Shown here: piece after piece, positions 49,319-58,465 of the stretch
Position numbering within the stretch: position 1 is the stretch's first letter
How the letters are laid out: each line of letters begins with the position of its first letter
From: Sphingosinicella sp942492965
Lineage (GTDB): Bacteria > Pseudomonadota > Alphaproteobacteria > Sphingomonadales > Sphingomonadaceae
DNA length: 64,000 nucleotides
Direction of reading: 5' to 3'
NCBI GenBank assembly: GCA_942492965.1
Contig: OW818656.1
Location: 3,968,001-4,032,000 of the forward strand
Position numbers and translations under genes: made by a program
The notes under the pieces: generated by a model
The model's input: only the letters and a program-made list of their open reading frames with translations
Told to the model about the DNA's origin: nothing
Database searches by the model: none

Positions 49319-49981
49319 TCAATTGTAGCGGCGCAGCAGCCCCACGAGCTTGCCCTGCACGCGCACGCGGTTCGGTGCATAGCGCTGCGCGGTGTAGGCG
49401 CTGTTCGCGGGGTCGAGGCGGATTTCGCCCTTGTCGCGGCGGAGGTACTTGAGCGTCGCCTCGTCTTCATCGACGAGCGCCACGACGATCTCGCCGTCGC
49501 GCGCCGTGTCGCATTTCTGAACGAGCGCATAGTCGCCGTCGAGGATGCCCGCCTCGATCATCGAGTCGCCGGAAACTTCGAGCGCGAAATGATCTCCGGA
49601 GCCGCCGCCGAGCAGCGCTGCCGGAACCGACAGGCTCCGGTCGCTTTCCATCGCCTCGATCGGCATACCCGCCGCGATCTTTCCGTGCAGCGGCAGCGTG
49701 ACGATGTCATCGTTCGCCGCCTGGACGACAGGCATCTGCCGCGGCGGAGCCTTCGGTGCCGTACCGATTTCGGGGAAGCGCAGCACTTCAAGCGCGCGGG
49801 CGCGGTTCGGCAGCCGCCGGATGAACTGCCGCTCCTCGAGCGCATTCACCAGCCGGTGCACGCCCGACTTCGATTTGAGATCGAGCGCGTCCTTCATTTC
49901 CTCGAACGAGGGCGAGACGCCGCCCGCCTGCAGCCGCTCGTTGATGAACATCAGCAGTTCGTGTTGCTTGCGCGTCAGCAT
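49319..49981 (-). CDS. lexA: LexA repressor, SOS regulator
   Basis: A 220-residue SOS repressor. The N-terminal winged helix (MLTRKQHELLMFINERLQAGGVSPSFEEM) binds the SOS box. The cleavage bond is Ala104-Gly105 in HGKIAAGMP, with catalytic Ser140 in EVSGDSMIEAGIL and Lys178 in EDEATLKYLRR. The ATG at 49981 gives the standard start and GGAGGG stands upstream. A SOS box lies 57 bases before it, so the gene is self-repressed. It follows moeA, a usual alphaproteobacterial order. Confidence 0.96.
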   Translation of the reverse strand: MLTRKQHELLMFINERLQAGGVSPSFEEMKDALDLKSKSGVHRLVNALEERQFIRRLPNRARALEVLRFPEIGTAPKAPPRQMPVVQAANDDIVTLPLHGKIAAGMPIEAMESDRSLSVPAALLGGGSGDHFALEVSGDSMIEAGILDGDYALVQKCDTARDGEIVVALVDEDEATLKYLRRDKGEIRLDPANSAYTAQRYAPNRVRVQGKLVGLLRRYN

Positions 49982-50037
49982 GTCCGGTTTCGCCCTCCGT
50001 GTTTCACGACTCGTCCACAACATGTTCTGTTTTTCGT

Positions 50038-50052
50038 GAACGAATGGGGAAC
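50038..50052 (-). promoter_or_regulatory. SOS box (LexA operator)
   Basis: On the minus strand GTTC-N7-GTTC (equivalently GAAC-N7-GAAC on plus), an exact match to the direct-repeat operator of alphaproteobacterial LexA. It lies between the moeA stop and lexA, so lexA can be induced separately from the trp-moa-moe transcript. Confidence 0.8.
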
Positions 50053-50054
50053 AT

Positions 50055-51245
50055 TTAGGGGGCGGCGAAAATCCTGTCAAGCGCGAGCACGGGAACATCC
50101 GTGCCGGCCTCCGCCGCCGGAGCGCCTGCCGGGCGGATGATGAGCGCGTTCGCGCCTGCGAGCACGCCGAGCATGGAGGAATCCTGCGCATCGAACGCGC
50201 GCACGCCGTCCGCCGTCAGCCGCGCGCGCAGGTGATCGCGGCGGTTGCCGTTCGCGGGCAGGGGGGCGAGCAGCCGCGCCGTGCTCACCGGGTCGGCGTT
50301 CGTGCTTCCGGCCATGCGCGCGAGCATCGGCAGCGCGAACAGCACGGCGCAGACGAAGGCGGAGACAGGATTGCCCGGCAGCCCGAGCACGCGCGCGCCG
50401 CCCAGCGATCCGGCGATCAGCGGCTTGCCCGGCTTGATCGCGACCTTCCAGAAATCGAGCGCCGCGCCCGCGTCTTTCAGTGCGGCCTGCACCAGATCAT
50501 GGTCGCCGACCGACGCGCCGCCGATGGTGACGATAAGGTCCGCATCGCTTGCGGCCTCCAGCCCCTTGCCGATGGCGCCGAGGTTATCCGGGAAGATGCC
50601 GAGATCGCGCACCTCCGCGCCGCCTGCGCGAAACAGCGCCGCCAGCATCACGCCGTTCGAACTCACGATCTGGTCCGCCTGCGGCACCGCGCCCGGCGCT
50701 ACCAGCTCATCGCCCGTCGCGATGATCGCGACGCGGGGGCGCCTTATTGCGAGGCTGCCGTGCCCGGAAGCGGCGGCAAGGCCGAGGTGTTGCGGGCTGA
50801 GCCGCGTTCCCGCCGCGATCAGCCGCTCGCTTGCGCTGAAATCCTTTCCCGCGACGCGGATGTGTGCGCCGAGGCGCGGCGGACCTTCGCCCGTCAGCGT
50901 CAGCAGCCCGCCCTCGCGGCCAACCTCTTCCTGCACGATCACCGTGTCCGCGCCTTCGGGAAGGGGCGCGCCCGTGAAGATCCGGGCTGTTTCGCCCGCG
51001 CCGACCTTTCCGGCAAAGCCCCGTCCCGCCGCGCTTTCGCCGACGACGCGCCACGGCCCCGGCATATCGGCCCAGCGGATCGCGTAGCCGTCCATCGCGG
51101 AAGACGGGAAGGGCGGCTGCGTCAGCCGTGCGGTAAGGTTTTCGGCAAGCGTCAGGCCGGCAGCTTCGGCGAGCGGAAGGTCTACGGGCGGAACCGGCTC
51201 ACAGGCTGCAAGCAGCCGCGCCAGCGCCTCCTCGTAGCTCAGCAT
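50055..51245 (-). CDS. moeA: molybdopterin molybdenumtransferase MoeA
   Basis: A 396-residue MoeA that inserts molybdate into adenylated molybdopterin in the last step of molybdenum cofactor synthesis. Landmarks: PPFPSSAMDGYAIRW, ARIFTGAPLPEGADTVIVQEEV, IATGDELVAPGAVPQADQIVSSNG, IGGASVGDHDLVQAAL and KPLIAGSLGGARVLGLPGNPVSAFV. The C-terminal domain IV is present. Its start overlaps the moaC stop by 7 bases, so the two cofactor genes are coupled. Located within the trp-lexA row as in other alphaproteobacteria. Confidence 0.95.
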   Translation of the reverse strand: MLSYEEALARLLAACEPVPPVDLPLAEAAGLTLAENLTARLTQPPFPSSAMDGYAIRWADMPGPWRVVGESAAGRGFAGKVGAGETARIFTGAPLPEGADTVIVQEEVGREGGLLTLTGEGPPRLGAHIRVAGKDFSASERLIAAGTRLSPQHLGLAAASGHGSLAIRRPRVAIIATGDELVAPGAVPQADQIVSSNGVMLAALFRAGGAEVRDLGIFPDNLGAIGKGLEAASDADLIVTIGGASVGDHDLVQAALKDAGAALDFWKVAIKPGKPLIAGSLGGARVLGLPGNPVSAFVCAVLFALPMLARMAGSTNADPVSTARLLAPLPANGNRRDHLRARLTADGVRAFDAQDSSMLGVLAGANALIIRPAGAPAAEAGTDVPVLALDRIFAAP

Positions 51246-51715
51246 GAGCCCGGGAAGGTCCAGTCGCCGGATTTGCCGCCGGTCTTCTTCAGCAGGCGCA
51301 CGCCCGAAATCACCATCGCCTTGTCCACGGCTTTCACCATGTCGTAGATTGTCAGCAGTGCGACGGAAGCCGCTGTCATCGCTTCCATTTCCACGCCCGT
51401 GCCCCACGTCGTCGAGGCCGTGGCCTCCACGCGCACGCCGCCGTCCTCCAGCGTGAAGTCCACACCGACGCTGGTGAGCGGCAGCGGGTGGCAGAGCGGG
51501 ATGAGGTCGGCGGTCTTTTTTGCAGCGGTAATGCCCGCGATGCGCGCGACGGCAAGCACATCGCCCTTTACCGCAGTAGCATCACGCACGGCCGCGAGCG
51601 CTTCAGCAGACATGGCGATATGCCCTTCGGCGATCGCCTTGCGCGCCGTCACCGTCTTGCCCGAAATGTCGACCATGCGGGCCTTGCCGGCCTCGTCGAG
51701 GTGGGTGAGCGCCAT
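51239..51715 (-). CDS. moaC: cyclic pyranopterin monophosphate synthase MoaC
   Basis: A 158-residue MoaC, which with MoaA turns GTP into cyclic pyranopterin monophosphate. The family wording is complete: MVDISGKTVTARKAIAEG, AVKGDVLAVARIAGITAAKKT, DLIPLCHPLPLTSV and GTGVEMEAMTAASVALLTIYDMVKAVDKAM, which contains the active-site Glu/Asp/Lys cluster. It lies three bases after trpC and overlaps moeA. Confidence 0.96.
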   Translation of the reverse strand: MALTHLDEAGKARMVDISGKTVTARKAIAEGHIAMSAEALAAVRDATAVKGDVLAVARIAGITAAKKTADLIPLCHPLPLTSVGVDFTLEDGGVRVEATASTTWGTGVEMEAMTAASVALLTIYDMVKAVDKAMVISGVRLLKKTGGKSGDWTFPGSC

Positions 51716-51718
51716 CGA

Positions 51719-52510
51719 TCAGCCCTCCAGCAGCCGCTTCGTCGCGGCGGTGACGTCATCCTGCGCCATCAGCGATTCCCCGACAAGGAAGCTGTTGATG
51801 TCGTGCGCCGCCAGCCGGTCAAGGTCCGCCCGCGTCCGCAGCCCGCTCTCGCCGACAAGCGTATAGCCTTCCGGCACGTCAGAAAGCTCAACCGAAATCT
51901 CAATATTAACATGCAAAGTCTTGAGATTGCGATTATTAATGCCCAAAAGCCGCGATTTCAGATGGGTAAGCGCAGCATCCCGCTCGACTACATCGTGAAC
52001 TTCAACAAGAACATCCATCCCCCACCCGAACGCCGCGTCCTCCAGCTCCCGCGCCAGCCCCATATCGATCGCCGCCACGATGATCAGGATCGCATCCGCC
52101 CCAATCGCCCGCGCTTCCGCCACCTGATAGGGGTCCACCATGAAGTCCTTGCGCAGCACCGGCAGCGGCACCGCCGCGCGCGCCGCGATCAGCTTGTCGT
52201 CGCTACCCTGAAACCAGTGCTCCTCGGTCAGCACCGAAAGGCACGAAGCCCCACCCGCGCGGTAGGCGCGCGCAAGCGCCGGCGGGTCGAAGTCCGCGCG
52301 GATCAGGCCCTTGCTCGGCGACGCCTTCTTGATCTCAGCGATCAGGCCAAAGCGCCCCTCCTGCTTCGCCGTATCGAGCGCCGCCTTGAAGCCGCGCGGG
52401 GCATCCGCCGCGCGCGCCGCCGCCTCGATCTCGCCGATCGGCCGCGCGGCCTTCCGCGCCGCGACGACGCCATGCTTGTGGTCGCAGATTTCCGCCAGCA
52501 CGTCGCTCAT
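51719..52510 (-). CDS. trpC: indole-3-glycerol phosphate synthase
   Basis: A 263-residue TIM-barrel enzyme of tryptophan synthesis, closing the indole ring of 1-(o-carboxyphenylamino)-1-deoxyribulose-5-phosphate. Landmarks: GLIAEIKKASPSKGLIR, SCLSVLTEEHWFQGS, VLRKDFMVDPYQV, LLGINNRNLKTLHVNIE and LVGESGLRTRADLDRL. The stretch encoding GINNRNLKTLHVNIEIS is strikingly AT-rich and uses codons rare in this DNA (ATT, AAT), though the protein sequence there is conserved. Its ATG overlaps the trpD stop by 4 bases. It is the separate, not the TrpF-fused, form. Confidence 0.95.
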   Translation of the reverse strand: MSDVLAEICDHKHGVVAARKAARPIGEIEAAARAADAPRGFKAALDTAKQEGRFGLIAEIKKASPSKGLIRADFDPPALARAYRAGGASCLSVLTEEHWFQGSDDKLIAARAAVPLPVLRKDFMVDPYQVAEARAIGADAILIIVAAIDMGLARELEDAAFGWGMDVLVEVHDVVERDAALTHLKSRLLGINNRNLKTLHVNIEISVELSDVPEGYTLVGESGLRTRADLDRLAAHDINSFLVGESLMAQDDVTAATKRLLEG

Positions 52511-53496
52511 CGAAAGGCCTTCCAGCGTTCGAGCAGCGCCCATGCGCGCCCGTCGTCAATTGCGGCCGCCGCCAGCTCCGCGCCCGCGCGCCAGTCCTGC
52601 GCCTTGCCCGCGACGATCATCGCGCCGGCTGCGTTCAGGCACACGATGTCCCGGTAGCCTCCGCGCTCGCCCTCCAGAAGCCGCAGCATTGCCGCGGCGT
52701 TCTCCTCGGGCGAGCCGCCCCGGATCGCTTCGGGTTGGTGCCGCGCGAGTCCTGCCGTTTCGGGCGAGACCTCTTCGGTTTCGAGGCGGCCCGCGATCAG
52801 CCGCGCGCAGGTCGTGGGACCAGTGACGGTCAGTTCGTCGAGCCCGTCACTACCGTGCACTACCATGGCCGCGCCGGCCCCCAGCCTCTGCAGCGCCCCG
52901 GCGATCGGGAGCACCCACTGCTGCCCCGGCACGCCGACAAGCTGCCGCTTCACGCCCGCCGGGTTCGCGAGCGGTCCGATCATGTTGAAGATCGTTCGCC
53001 GCCCGATCGCGCGCCGCACGCCCGCGACGCGCGCCATCACCGGATGGTGTTTCGCCGCAAACAGAAAGCCGATGCCGATCTCGGCGAGCGACCGTTCCAC
53101 CGTGTCGGAGGCAAGATTGAGGTCGAGTCCGAGCGCCGAGAGCACATCCGCAGCGCCCGATTTGGAAGACGCAGCCCGGTTACCGTGCTTGGCGACCGCC
53201 ACACCGCACGAGGCGACGACAATGGCGACCGCGGTCGAGATGTTGAGCGTATGCGCGCCGTCGCCGCCCGTGCCGCACACATCGATGGCGCCTTCGGGCG
53301 CTGCCACGGGCCGCATACGGCTGCGGAGCACGCTTGCCGCCGCGACGATCTCGTCTACGGTCTCGCCGCGCTCGGCAAGGCCGGTCAGGAAGCGGGCGAT
53401 TTCCGCATCCTCCACATCGGCGTTCAGAATCGCATCGAATGCCGCGCGCGCCTCCGCCTCGCCGAGCGGCGCGTGGGTCGCGGGCAGATGCTTCAC
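52507..53496 (-). CDS. trpD: anthranilate phosphoribosyltransferase
   Basis: A 329-residue enzyme joining anthranilate to phosphoribosyl pyrophosphate. The PRPP-binding glycine loop is DVCGTGGDGAHTLNISTAVA, followed by VAKHGNRAASSKSGAADVLSALG, and the anthranilate site segment is HPVMARVAGVRRAIGRRTIFNMIGPLANP. Start overlaps the trpG stop by 4 bases and its stop overlaps trpC. Separate from the glutamine amidotransferase TrpG, unlike E. coli. Confidence 0.95.
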   Translation of the reverse strand: MKHLPATHAPLGEAEARAAFDAILNADVEDAEIARFLTGLAERGETVDEIVAAASVLRSRMRPVAAPEGAIDVCGTGGDGAHTLNISTAVAIVVASCGVAVAKHGNRAASSKSGAADVLSALGLDLNLASDTVERSLAEIGIGFLFAAKHHPVMARVAGVRRAIGRRTIFNMIGPLANPAGVKRQLVGVPGQQWVLPIAGALQRLGAGAAMVVHGSDGLDELTVTGPTTCARLIAGRLETEEVSPETAGLARHQPEAIRGGSPEENAAAMLRLLEGERGGYRDIVCLNAAGAMIVAGKAQDWRAGAELAAAAIDDGRAWALLERWKAFR

Positions 53497-54086
53497 GCGG
53501 CGATGTCGCGCGGGCGCGGGTTCATCCCCGCTATCCGCATGAAATTGGCGAGCATGTCATGGCCATGCTCGGTCGCGATGCTCTCGGGGTGGAACTGCAC
53601 GCTATGGATTGGGAGGCTCGCGTGACGGAAGCCCATTACCGCCTCGTCGTCTGACCAGGCGTTCACGATCAGGCTTTCGGGAATGTCCTCCACGATCAGC
53701 GAATGATAGCGCGTCGCCGTGAACGGTGAGGGGATGCCCGCGAAGAGCCCGCTGCCATCGTGGCGGACGGGCGAGGTCTTGCCGTGCATCAGGTGCCCGC
53801 GCACGACCTTGCCGCCGAAATGCTGCCCGACCGCCTGATGACCGAGGCAGACGCCGAGCAGCGGCTTCCCGGCATCGGCGCAGGCCGCGACCATGTCGAG
53901 GCTGATCCCGGCTTCATTCGGCGTGCATGGCCCCGGCGAGATCAGGAACGCGCGCGCCCCGCTCGAAAGCGCCTGCCCGGCAGAGATCGCATCATTGCGC
54001 ACAACCTCCACCTCCGCGCCCAGCTCCATCAGGTAGTGGACGAGGTTCCAGGTAAAACTGTCGTAATTGTCGATGACGAGGATCAT
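53493..54086 (-). CDS. trpG: anthranilate synthase component II (glutamine amidotransferase)
   Basis: A 197-residue class I glutamine amidotransferase that supplies ammonia to TrpE. The catalytic triad is Cys80 in LLGVCLGHQAVG and His166/Glu168 in SVQFHPESIATEHG. It could also serve para-aminobenzoate synthesis, as in bacteria with one shared amidotransferase; no pabB gene is in the window. It is 39 bases after trpE and overlaps trpD. Confidence 0.95.
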   Translation of the reverse strand: MILVIDNYDSFTWNLVHYLMELGAEVEVVRNDAISAGQALSSGARAFLISPGPCTPNEAGISLDMVAACADAGKPLLGVCLGHQAVGQHFGGKVVRGHLMHGKTSPVRHDGSGLFAGIPSPFTATRYHSLIVEDIPESLIVNAWSDDEAVMGFRHASLPIHSVQFHPESIATEHGHDMLANFMRIAGMNPRPRDIAA

Positions 54087-54125
54087 GGCGCGACCGCCCT
54101 AATCAAGGGAGGCGGAGAGGGCAAG

Positions 54126-55634
54126 TTATTGCCTGTATCCCGGCTCTCCGGCGCGCGCGATGGCGTCGCGCGCAGCGGCGATCAGCGCGCCGGATTTCGC
54201 CTCGCACTCGCGCTGCTCGTAGGCGGGGGTCGAATCCGCCACGATGCCTGCGCCCGCCTGGATGTGCATGATGCCGTCCTTCACCACCGCCGTGCGCAGC
54301 ACGATGCAGCTGTCCATTGATCCATCGGGCGAGAAATAGCCGACGCCGCCCGCGTAGGCGCCGCGCTTCTCGGCTTCCAGCTCGGCGATAATCTGCATCG
54401 CGCGCACCTTGGGGGCACCAGAAACCGTACCCGCCGGGAAGCCCGCCATCAGCGCGTCGATCGCGTCCTTGTCCTTGGCGAGGTCGCCGCGCACGTTCGA
54501 AACGATGTGCATCACGTGGCTGTAGAACTCGACCGTGTTGCGTTCCGTCACCGAAACGCTGCCTTCCGACGCGACGCGGCCGACATCGTTCCGGCCGAGG
54601 TCGAGGAGCATCAAATGTTCGGCGAGTTCCTTGGGGTCGGCGAGGAGACTGTCGCGGTTCGCAGCATCCTCCACGGTGTTCGCGCCGCGCGGCCGCGTAC
54701 CGGCGATAGGGCGCACCGTGACTTCGCCGTCACGCACGCGCACGAGGATTTCAGGGCTGGAACCGATGAGCGCGAAACCCGGCAGGTCGAGCATGTAGAG
54801 GAACGGGGAGGGGTTGATGCGCCTGAGCGAGCGGTAGAGGCTGAACGGCGCCGGCGCGAACGGGATCGAGAAGCGCTGCGCCAGCACCACCTGAAAGATG
54901 TCGCCCGCGACGATATACTCCTGCGCGCGCCGTACCATTTCGGCATAGCGCGCCGGGTCGGTGTGATGCGTCACCTCGGCTGCGGCGGGTGGAGTCGCCT
55001 CGCGTGCGCTCTGCGGCAATGCACCCGCAAGCCGCGCCTCGGCGGTTTCGATCCGCTCGATCGCGGCGGCAAGCGCCGCGCTTGCCGAAAGATCGCCGGG
55101 GAACACAGGTGCGGCGATGAAAAGCTCGTCCTTCAGCCGGTCGAACGCCATCAGCAGCGACGGGCGCACGAACAGCATGTCAGGGAGGCCGAGCGGATCG
55201 TTCTCCGGCGTCGGCACCGGTTCGACGAGCCCGATCGTCTCATAGCCCATGTAGCCGACGAGACAGGCGAAGGCGGGCGGCAAATCCGTCGGCAAGTCCA
55301 TCCGGCATCCGGCGACGAGATCGCGGAGTGCATCAAGGGGCGCTGCATCGACGGGCGTGAACGCATCGGGCGCCGAGGCGAAGCGGGCATTGATCTCGGC
55401 CTGCCGGCCGCGAACCCGGAATACGAGGTCGGGCACGAAGCCGAGCAGCGAATAGCGCCCGCGCACCGTCCCGCCCTCCACGGATTCGAGCACGAAAGCA
55501 CCCGATCCCGCCTTGCCGAGCTTCAGCATCGCGGAAACCGGGGTTTCCGTGTCGGCGATGCGCCGCGTCCAGACGAGCTGCGGCCGTCCGGCCTCGTAAA
55601 CCCGCGCGAAGTCTGCGGCTTCAGGATGGATCAT
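54126..55634 (-). CDS. trpE: anthranilate synthase component I
   Basis: A 502-residue chorismate-utilising enzyme that forms anthranilate. The C-terminal catalytic domain is clear: VLAQRFSIPFAPAPFSLYRSLRRINPSPFLYML, ILVRVRDGEVTVRPIAGTRPRG, AEHLMLLDLGRNDVGRV, GTVSGAPKVRAMQIIAELE and GYFSPDGSMDSCIVLRTA. The N-terminal domain has the Ser-rich tryptophan-feedback segment FVLESVEGGTVRGRYSLLG. It starts ten bases after the ppiD stop, so no leader or attenuator lies directly upstream, and it is probably read from the ppiD promoter. Confidence 0.96.
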   Translation of the reverse strand: MIHPEAADFARVYEAGRPQLVWTRRIADTETPVSAMLKLGKAGSGAFVLESVEGGTVRGRYSLLGFVPDLVFRVRGRQAEINARFASAPDAFTPVDAAPLDALRDLVAGCRMDLPTDLPPAFACLVGYMGYETIGLVEPVPTPENDPLGLPDMLFVRPSLLMAFDRLKDELFIAAPVFPGDLSASAALAAAIERIETAEARLAGALPQSAREATPPAAAEVTHHTDPARYAEMVRRAQEYIVAGDIFQVVLAQRFSIPFAPAPFSLYRSLRRINPSPFLYMLDLPGFALIGSSPEILVRVRDGEVTVRPIAGTRPRGANTVEDAANRDSLLADPKELAEHLMLLDLGRNDVGRVASEGSVSVTERNTVEFYSHVMHIVSNVRGDLAKDKDAIDALMAGFPAGTVSGAPKVRAMQIIAELEAEKRGAYAGGVGYFSPDGSMDSCIVLRTAVVKDGIMHIQAGAGIVADSTPAYEQRECEAKSGALIAAARDAIARAGEPGYRQ

Positions 55635-55644
55635 CGGGAGCCGA

Positions 55645-57573
55645 TCAATCGGGCTGGTCGGCGGTGCCCAGATAGCGCTGCTTCAGGCGTTCGAGGGCTT
55701 TGTCGTTTCGCTTGACGCCGACGTTGGACATGATCGCGGCCACGAAGTTCTGAGCGTATTCGTTCGTCGCGGCGGTCTGCATCTGCGAACGCATCTGATC
55801 GAGGAAGGCTGGCGCTTCGGCAAGGTTGCCCGGCTTCACGTCGGCAACGTGCACGACGAACCAGGCGCCGTTGCGCGGCTGTGCGAGCGCCCGCGCATCG
55901 CCCTTGGCAAGTGCGAAGCCGAGGCTGATCGGCGGCGGCACCGGCTCCCGGCGCGCGGCAATCTCGATGCGGCGCGCGGTGAAACTCTGCGCGGGCGGCA
56001 GCTTGTTTTCCGCAAGCAGCGCGGCGAGCGGCTTGCCGGCCTTGAGGCCCACGACGATCTTGTCGGCAACCGCCTTCGCGGCATCCATCCGGCGCTCGAA
56101 GGTGAGCGCGGCCGTCACCTGCGGCTTGATCTCGGCGAGCGGCACCGGCGTCGGCGGCACGACCTCTTCCACGTCCATCAATGCGTGCAGCGTTTCGGAA
56201 ACGTCCTCGACCGTCGGCTCGTCGTTCTCTTCGGTCGTGAACGCATGCTCGATGAGCGGGCGGATGCGCTGGTCGAGCTGGAGGCCGGATTCGCCAAGTG
56301 TCAGCCCCTCGCTCGTCACCGGCGGAATGCGGACCACGGTAAGGCCGAGATCTTTCGCCGCCTCGGCGACGTTCGCACCATCGGCGAGCGCGTCATCGGC
56401 CTTCTCGACGATATCGGCGACAGCGTTCGCGGCAAGTTCGGTTTCGACCGCAGGGCGAATCTCGTCCTTTACCTCGGCGAGCGTGCGCGCGGGCTTCGTC
56501 ACGACGGCATCGACATGCACGACGTGCCAACCGAATTCGCTCCGCACCGGCCCGGCGATCTTGCCCGACGCAGCCTTGAACGCCGCGTCCGCCACTGCGT
56601 CCGCGGTCTGGTCGGCAAGCGCGCTCTTCGAAAGCGTGCCGAGTTCAAGGTCGGTTTCGCCGTATCCCGCCACATCCTTCGCGACAGCGGCGAAGTCCTC
56701 GCCGGCGTTCACCCGCTTCGCGATCGTATCGGCCTGCGCCTTGTCCTGCACCACCACCTGACGAAGCGTCCGCGTTTCGCTCGCGGCGAATTCGCTGGCG
56801 TGGCGCTTGTAGTAGTCGGCGAACGCCGCGTCGGTCACCTTCACGGTCTTTGCGATCTCGGCGCTGTCGATCAGCGCATAGGTGATGCGGCGGCGTTCGG
56901 GCACCGTGTAGTTAGCGATGTTCTTCTTGTAGAAAGCCTCAAGGTCCGCGTCGCTGAGCGTCGGGACGGGGAAGGACTGCGCCGGAATCGCTCCGAGTTC
57001 GAGCGTGCGCTGCTCGAGCTGGAGAGCCGTGAACGGCTCGGCGAGCTTGCGCGGCGTCATCGGGATCGAATCGACGAGGCCGAGCAACTGGCGGCGCACG
57101 ACGTCGCCGCCGATCTCGCGGCGCACCATGTCTTCGGTCAGCCCCTGAGCGCTGATCGCCTGGCGGAAAACGTCCTCGGAAAAGCGTCCGTCGGGTCCGC
57201 GGAACGCCGCGATCGAGGCGATTTCGGCGTCCACCTGCCGCTTGCTCGGCCCAAGACCCAGCTTTTCACCCATCGCGGTGAGGGCCTGCGAGCCGATCAG
57301 GCGTTCGAGCACGCCTTCCAACATGCCGCCGCGCACGGCCTGCGCTGCGGTGATGCCCGGCTGTTCCTGCCGGATCGTCGCGAGCTGCCGGTCGAACTGG
57401 CTGGAAAGCTGCGTGTCGGTGACATCCTCTCCGGCAACCTCGACCACTGTGTTCGCCGCCGGGCCGCCGCCGAACGGGTCACCGATGCCGGTGACGATGA
57501 ACGCGACGAGCACGAGCCCAAGAAGGGCAAGGACGATCCAGGAGGAGAGGGCCTTGCGGAAAAAACTGATCAT
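55645..57573 (-). CDS. ppiD: PpiD/SurA-type peptidyl-prolyl isomerase, membrane-anchored
   Basis: A 642-residue periplasmic folding factor. It begins with one transmembrane anchor at residues ~12-31 (SWIVLALLGLVLVAFIVTGI). A SurA/PpiD N-terminal chaperone domain follows (~30-200; RQEQPGITAAQAVRGGMLEGVLERLIG). A parvulin domain is at ~255-360 (TLRQVVVQDKAQADTIAKRVNAGEDFAAVAK, then GWHVVHVDAV), and a long second half contains a second weaker parvulin-like region. It helps fold newly exported outer-membrane proteins. First gene of the ppiD-trpEGDC-moaC-moeA row; a good promoter stands upstream. Confidence 0.92.
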   Translation of the reverse strand: MISFFRKALSSWIVLALLGLVLVAFIVTGIGDPFGGGPAANTVVEVAGEDVTDTQLSSQFDRQLATIRQEQPGITAAQAVRGGMLEGVLERLIGSQALTAMGEKLGLGPSKRQVDAEIASIAAFRGPDGRFSEDVFRQAISAQGLTEDMVRREIGGDVVRRQLLGLVDSIPMTPRKLAEPFTALQLEQRTLELGAIPAQSFPVPTLSDADLEAFYKKNIANYTVPERRRITYALIDSAEIAKTVKVTDAAFADYYKRHASEFAASETRTLRQVVVQDKAQADTIAKRVNAGEDFAAVAKDVAGYGETDLELGTLSKSALADQTADAVADAAFKAASGKIAGPVRSEFGWHVVHVDAVVTKPARTLAEVKDEIRPAVETELAANAVADIVEKADDALADGANVAEAAKDLGLTVVRIPPVTSEGLTLGESGLQLDQRIRPLIEHAFTTEENDEPTVEDVSETLHALMDVEEVVPPTPVPLAEIKPQVTAALTFERRMDAAKAVADKIVVGLKAGKPLAALLAENKLPPAQSFTARRIEIAARREPVPPPISLGFALAKGDARALAQPRNGAWFVVHVADVKPGNLAEAPAFLDQMRSQMQTAATNEYAQNFVAAIMSNVGVKRNDKALERLKQRYLGTADQPD

Positions 57574-57624
57574 CGGGAGCCTTTGGTCATTCGCGCGCGT
57601 TCGGCATTTGGAAATAGCGCCCGG

Positions 57625-57653
57625 TTTATAGGTATCTGCAGCAGGCGCGGCAA
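57625..57653 (-). promoter_or_regulatory. putative promoter of ppiD-trp operon
   Basis: On the minus strand TTGCCG (57653-57648), a 17-base spacer and TATAAA (57630-57625), about 50 bases before the ppiD start. Near-consensus -10. Confidence 0.5.
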
Positions 57654-57718
57654 GCGCGCCCTTGGCTTGCCCGTGCGTGCGTTGCTAAGGCCTACCGCAA
57701 ATGCACATGGAGAGTTTG

Positions 57719-58462
57719 ATGGAAAAGCCGATGCTGGTTGCGGGCAACTGGAAAATGAACGGCCTGAAGGCGGCACTTGCCGAGGTGGAAGCGATCGCGC
57801 GCGCTGCGGATAGCGCGCCGTCCCGCGTCGAGGTTGCGATCGCGCCGCCGTTCACGCTGCTGGCGCTCGCGAAGGACGCGGCTGGGGGCTCGCGCCTGCG
57901 TATCGGCGGCCAGGATTGCCACGCGAATCCGTCGGGCGCGCACACCGGCTGCATCGCAGCGCCGATGCTCACCGATCTCGGCTGCGACTTCGTGATCGTC
58001 GGCCACAGCGAGCGGCGCACTGACAACGGCGAGACCGACGCGGTTGTGAAAGCGAAGGCGACTGCGGCGATCGGCGCAGGCCTGCGCGCGATCATCTGCG
58101 TCGGCGAAACGGAAGCCGAGCGTGATGCCGAGCGCCACCTCGACGTTGTCGCAGCGCAGATCGACGGCTCACTCCCGGACGCCGATCCGGCAAGCGTCGT
58201 CATCGCCTATGAGCCCGTGTGGGCGATCGGCACGGGCCGCACGCCGCTTGCGGGCGACGTCGACGAGATGCACAACGCCATCCGCGCGCGTCTCGTTGCC
58301 CGCTACGGAGAAGACGGGCGCCGCATCCTCATCCTCTACGGCGGCTCGGTGAAGCCCTCGAACGCGGCCGAGCTGTTCGCGGTGCCGGAAGTGGGCGGCG
58401 CGCTCGTGGGCGGCGCCAGTCTCAAGGCTTCGGACTTCCTGCCCATCATCGCGGCGGCCTGA
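57719..58462 (+). CDS. tpiA: triose-phosphate isomerase
   Basis: A 247-residue TIM-barrel enzyme interconverting dihydroxyacetone phosphate and glyceraldehyde-3-phosphate. Lys12 in AGNWKMNG, the electrophile His96 in FVIVGHSERR and the base Glu165 in IAYEPVWAIGTG are all present, along with the phosphate loop LYGGSVKPSNAAEL. The ATG at 57719 is supported by GGAGAG upstream and is preferred to an ATG six codons earlier. It precedes a phospholipase gene by only three bases. Confidence 0.97.
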   Translation: MEKPMLVAGNWKMNGLKAALAEVEAIARAADSAPSRVEVAIAPPFTLLALAKDAAGGSRLRIGGQDCHANPSGAHTGCIAAPMLTDLGCDFVIVGHSERRTDNGETDAVVKAKATAAIGAGLRAIICVGETEAERDAERHLDVVAAQIDGSLPDADPASVVIAYEPVWAIGTGRTPLAGDVDEMHNAIRARLVARYGEDGRRILILYGGSVKPSNAAELFAVPEVGGALVGGASLKASDFLPIIAAA

Positions 58463-58465
58463 GCG

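Noticed and set aside
55635..55644. A trp leader peptide or attenuator before trpE
   Set aside because: Only ten bases separate ppiD and trpE, with no room for a leader; none is apparent upstream of ppiD.
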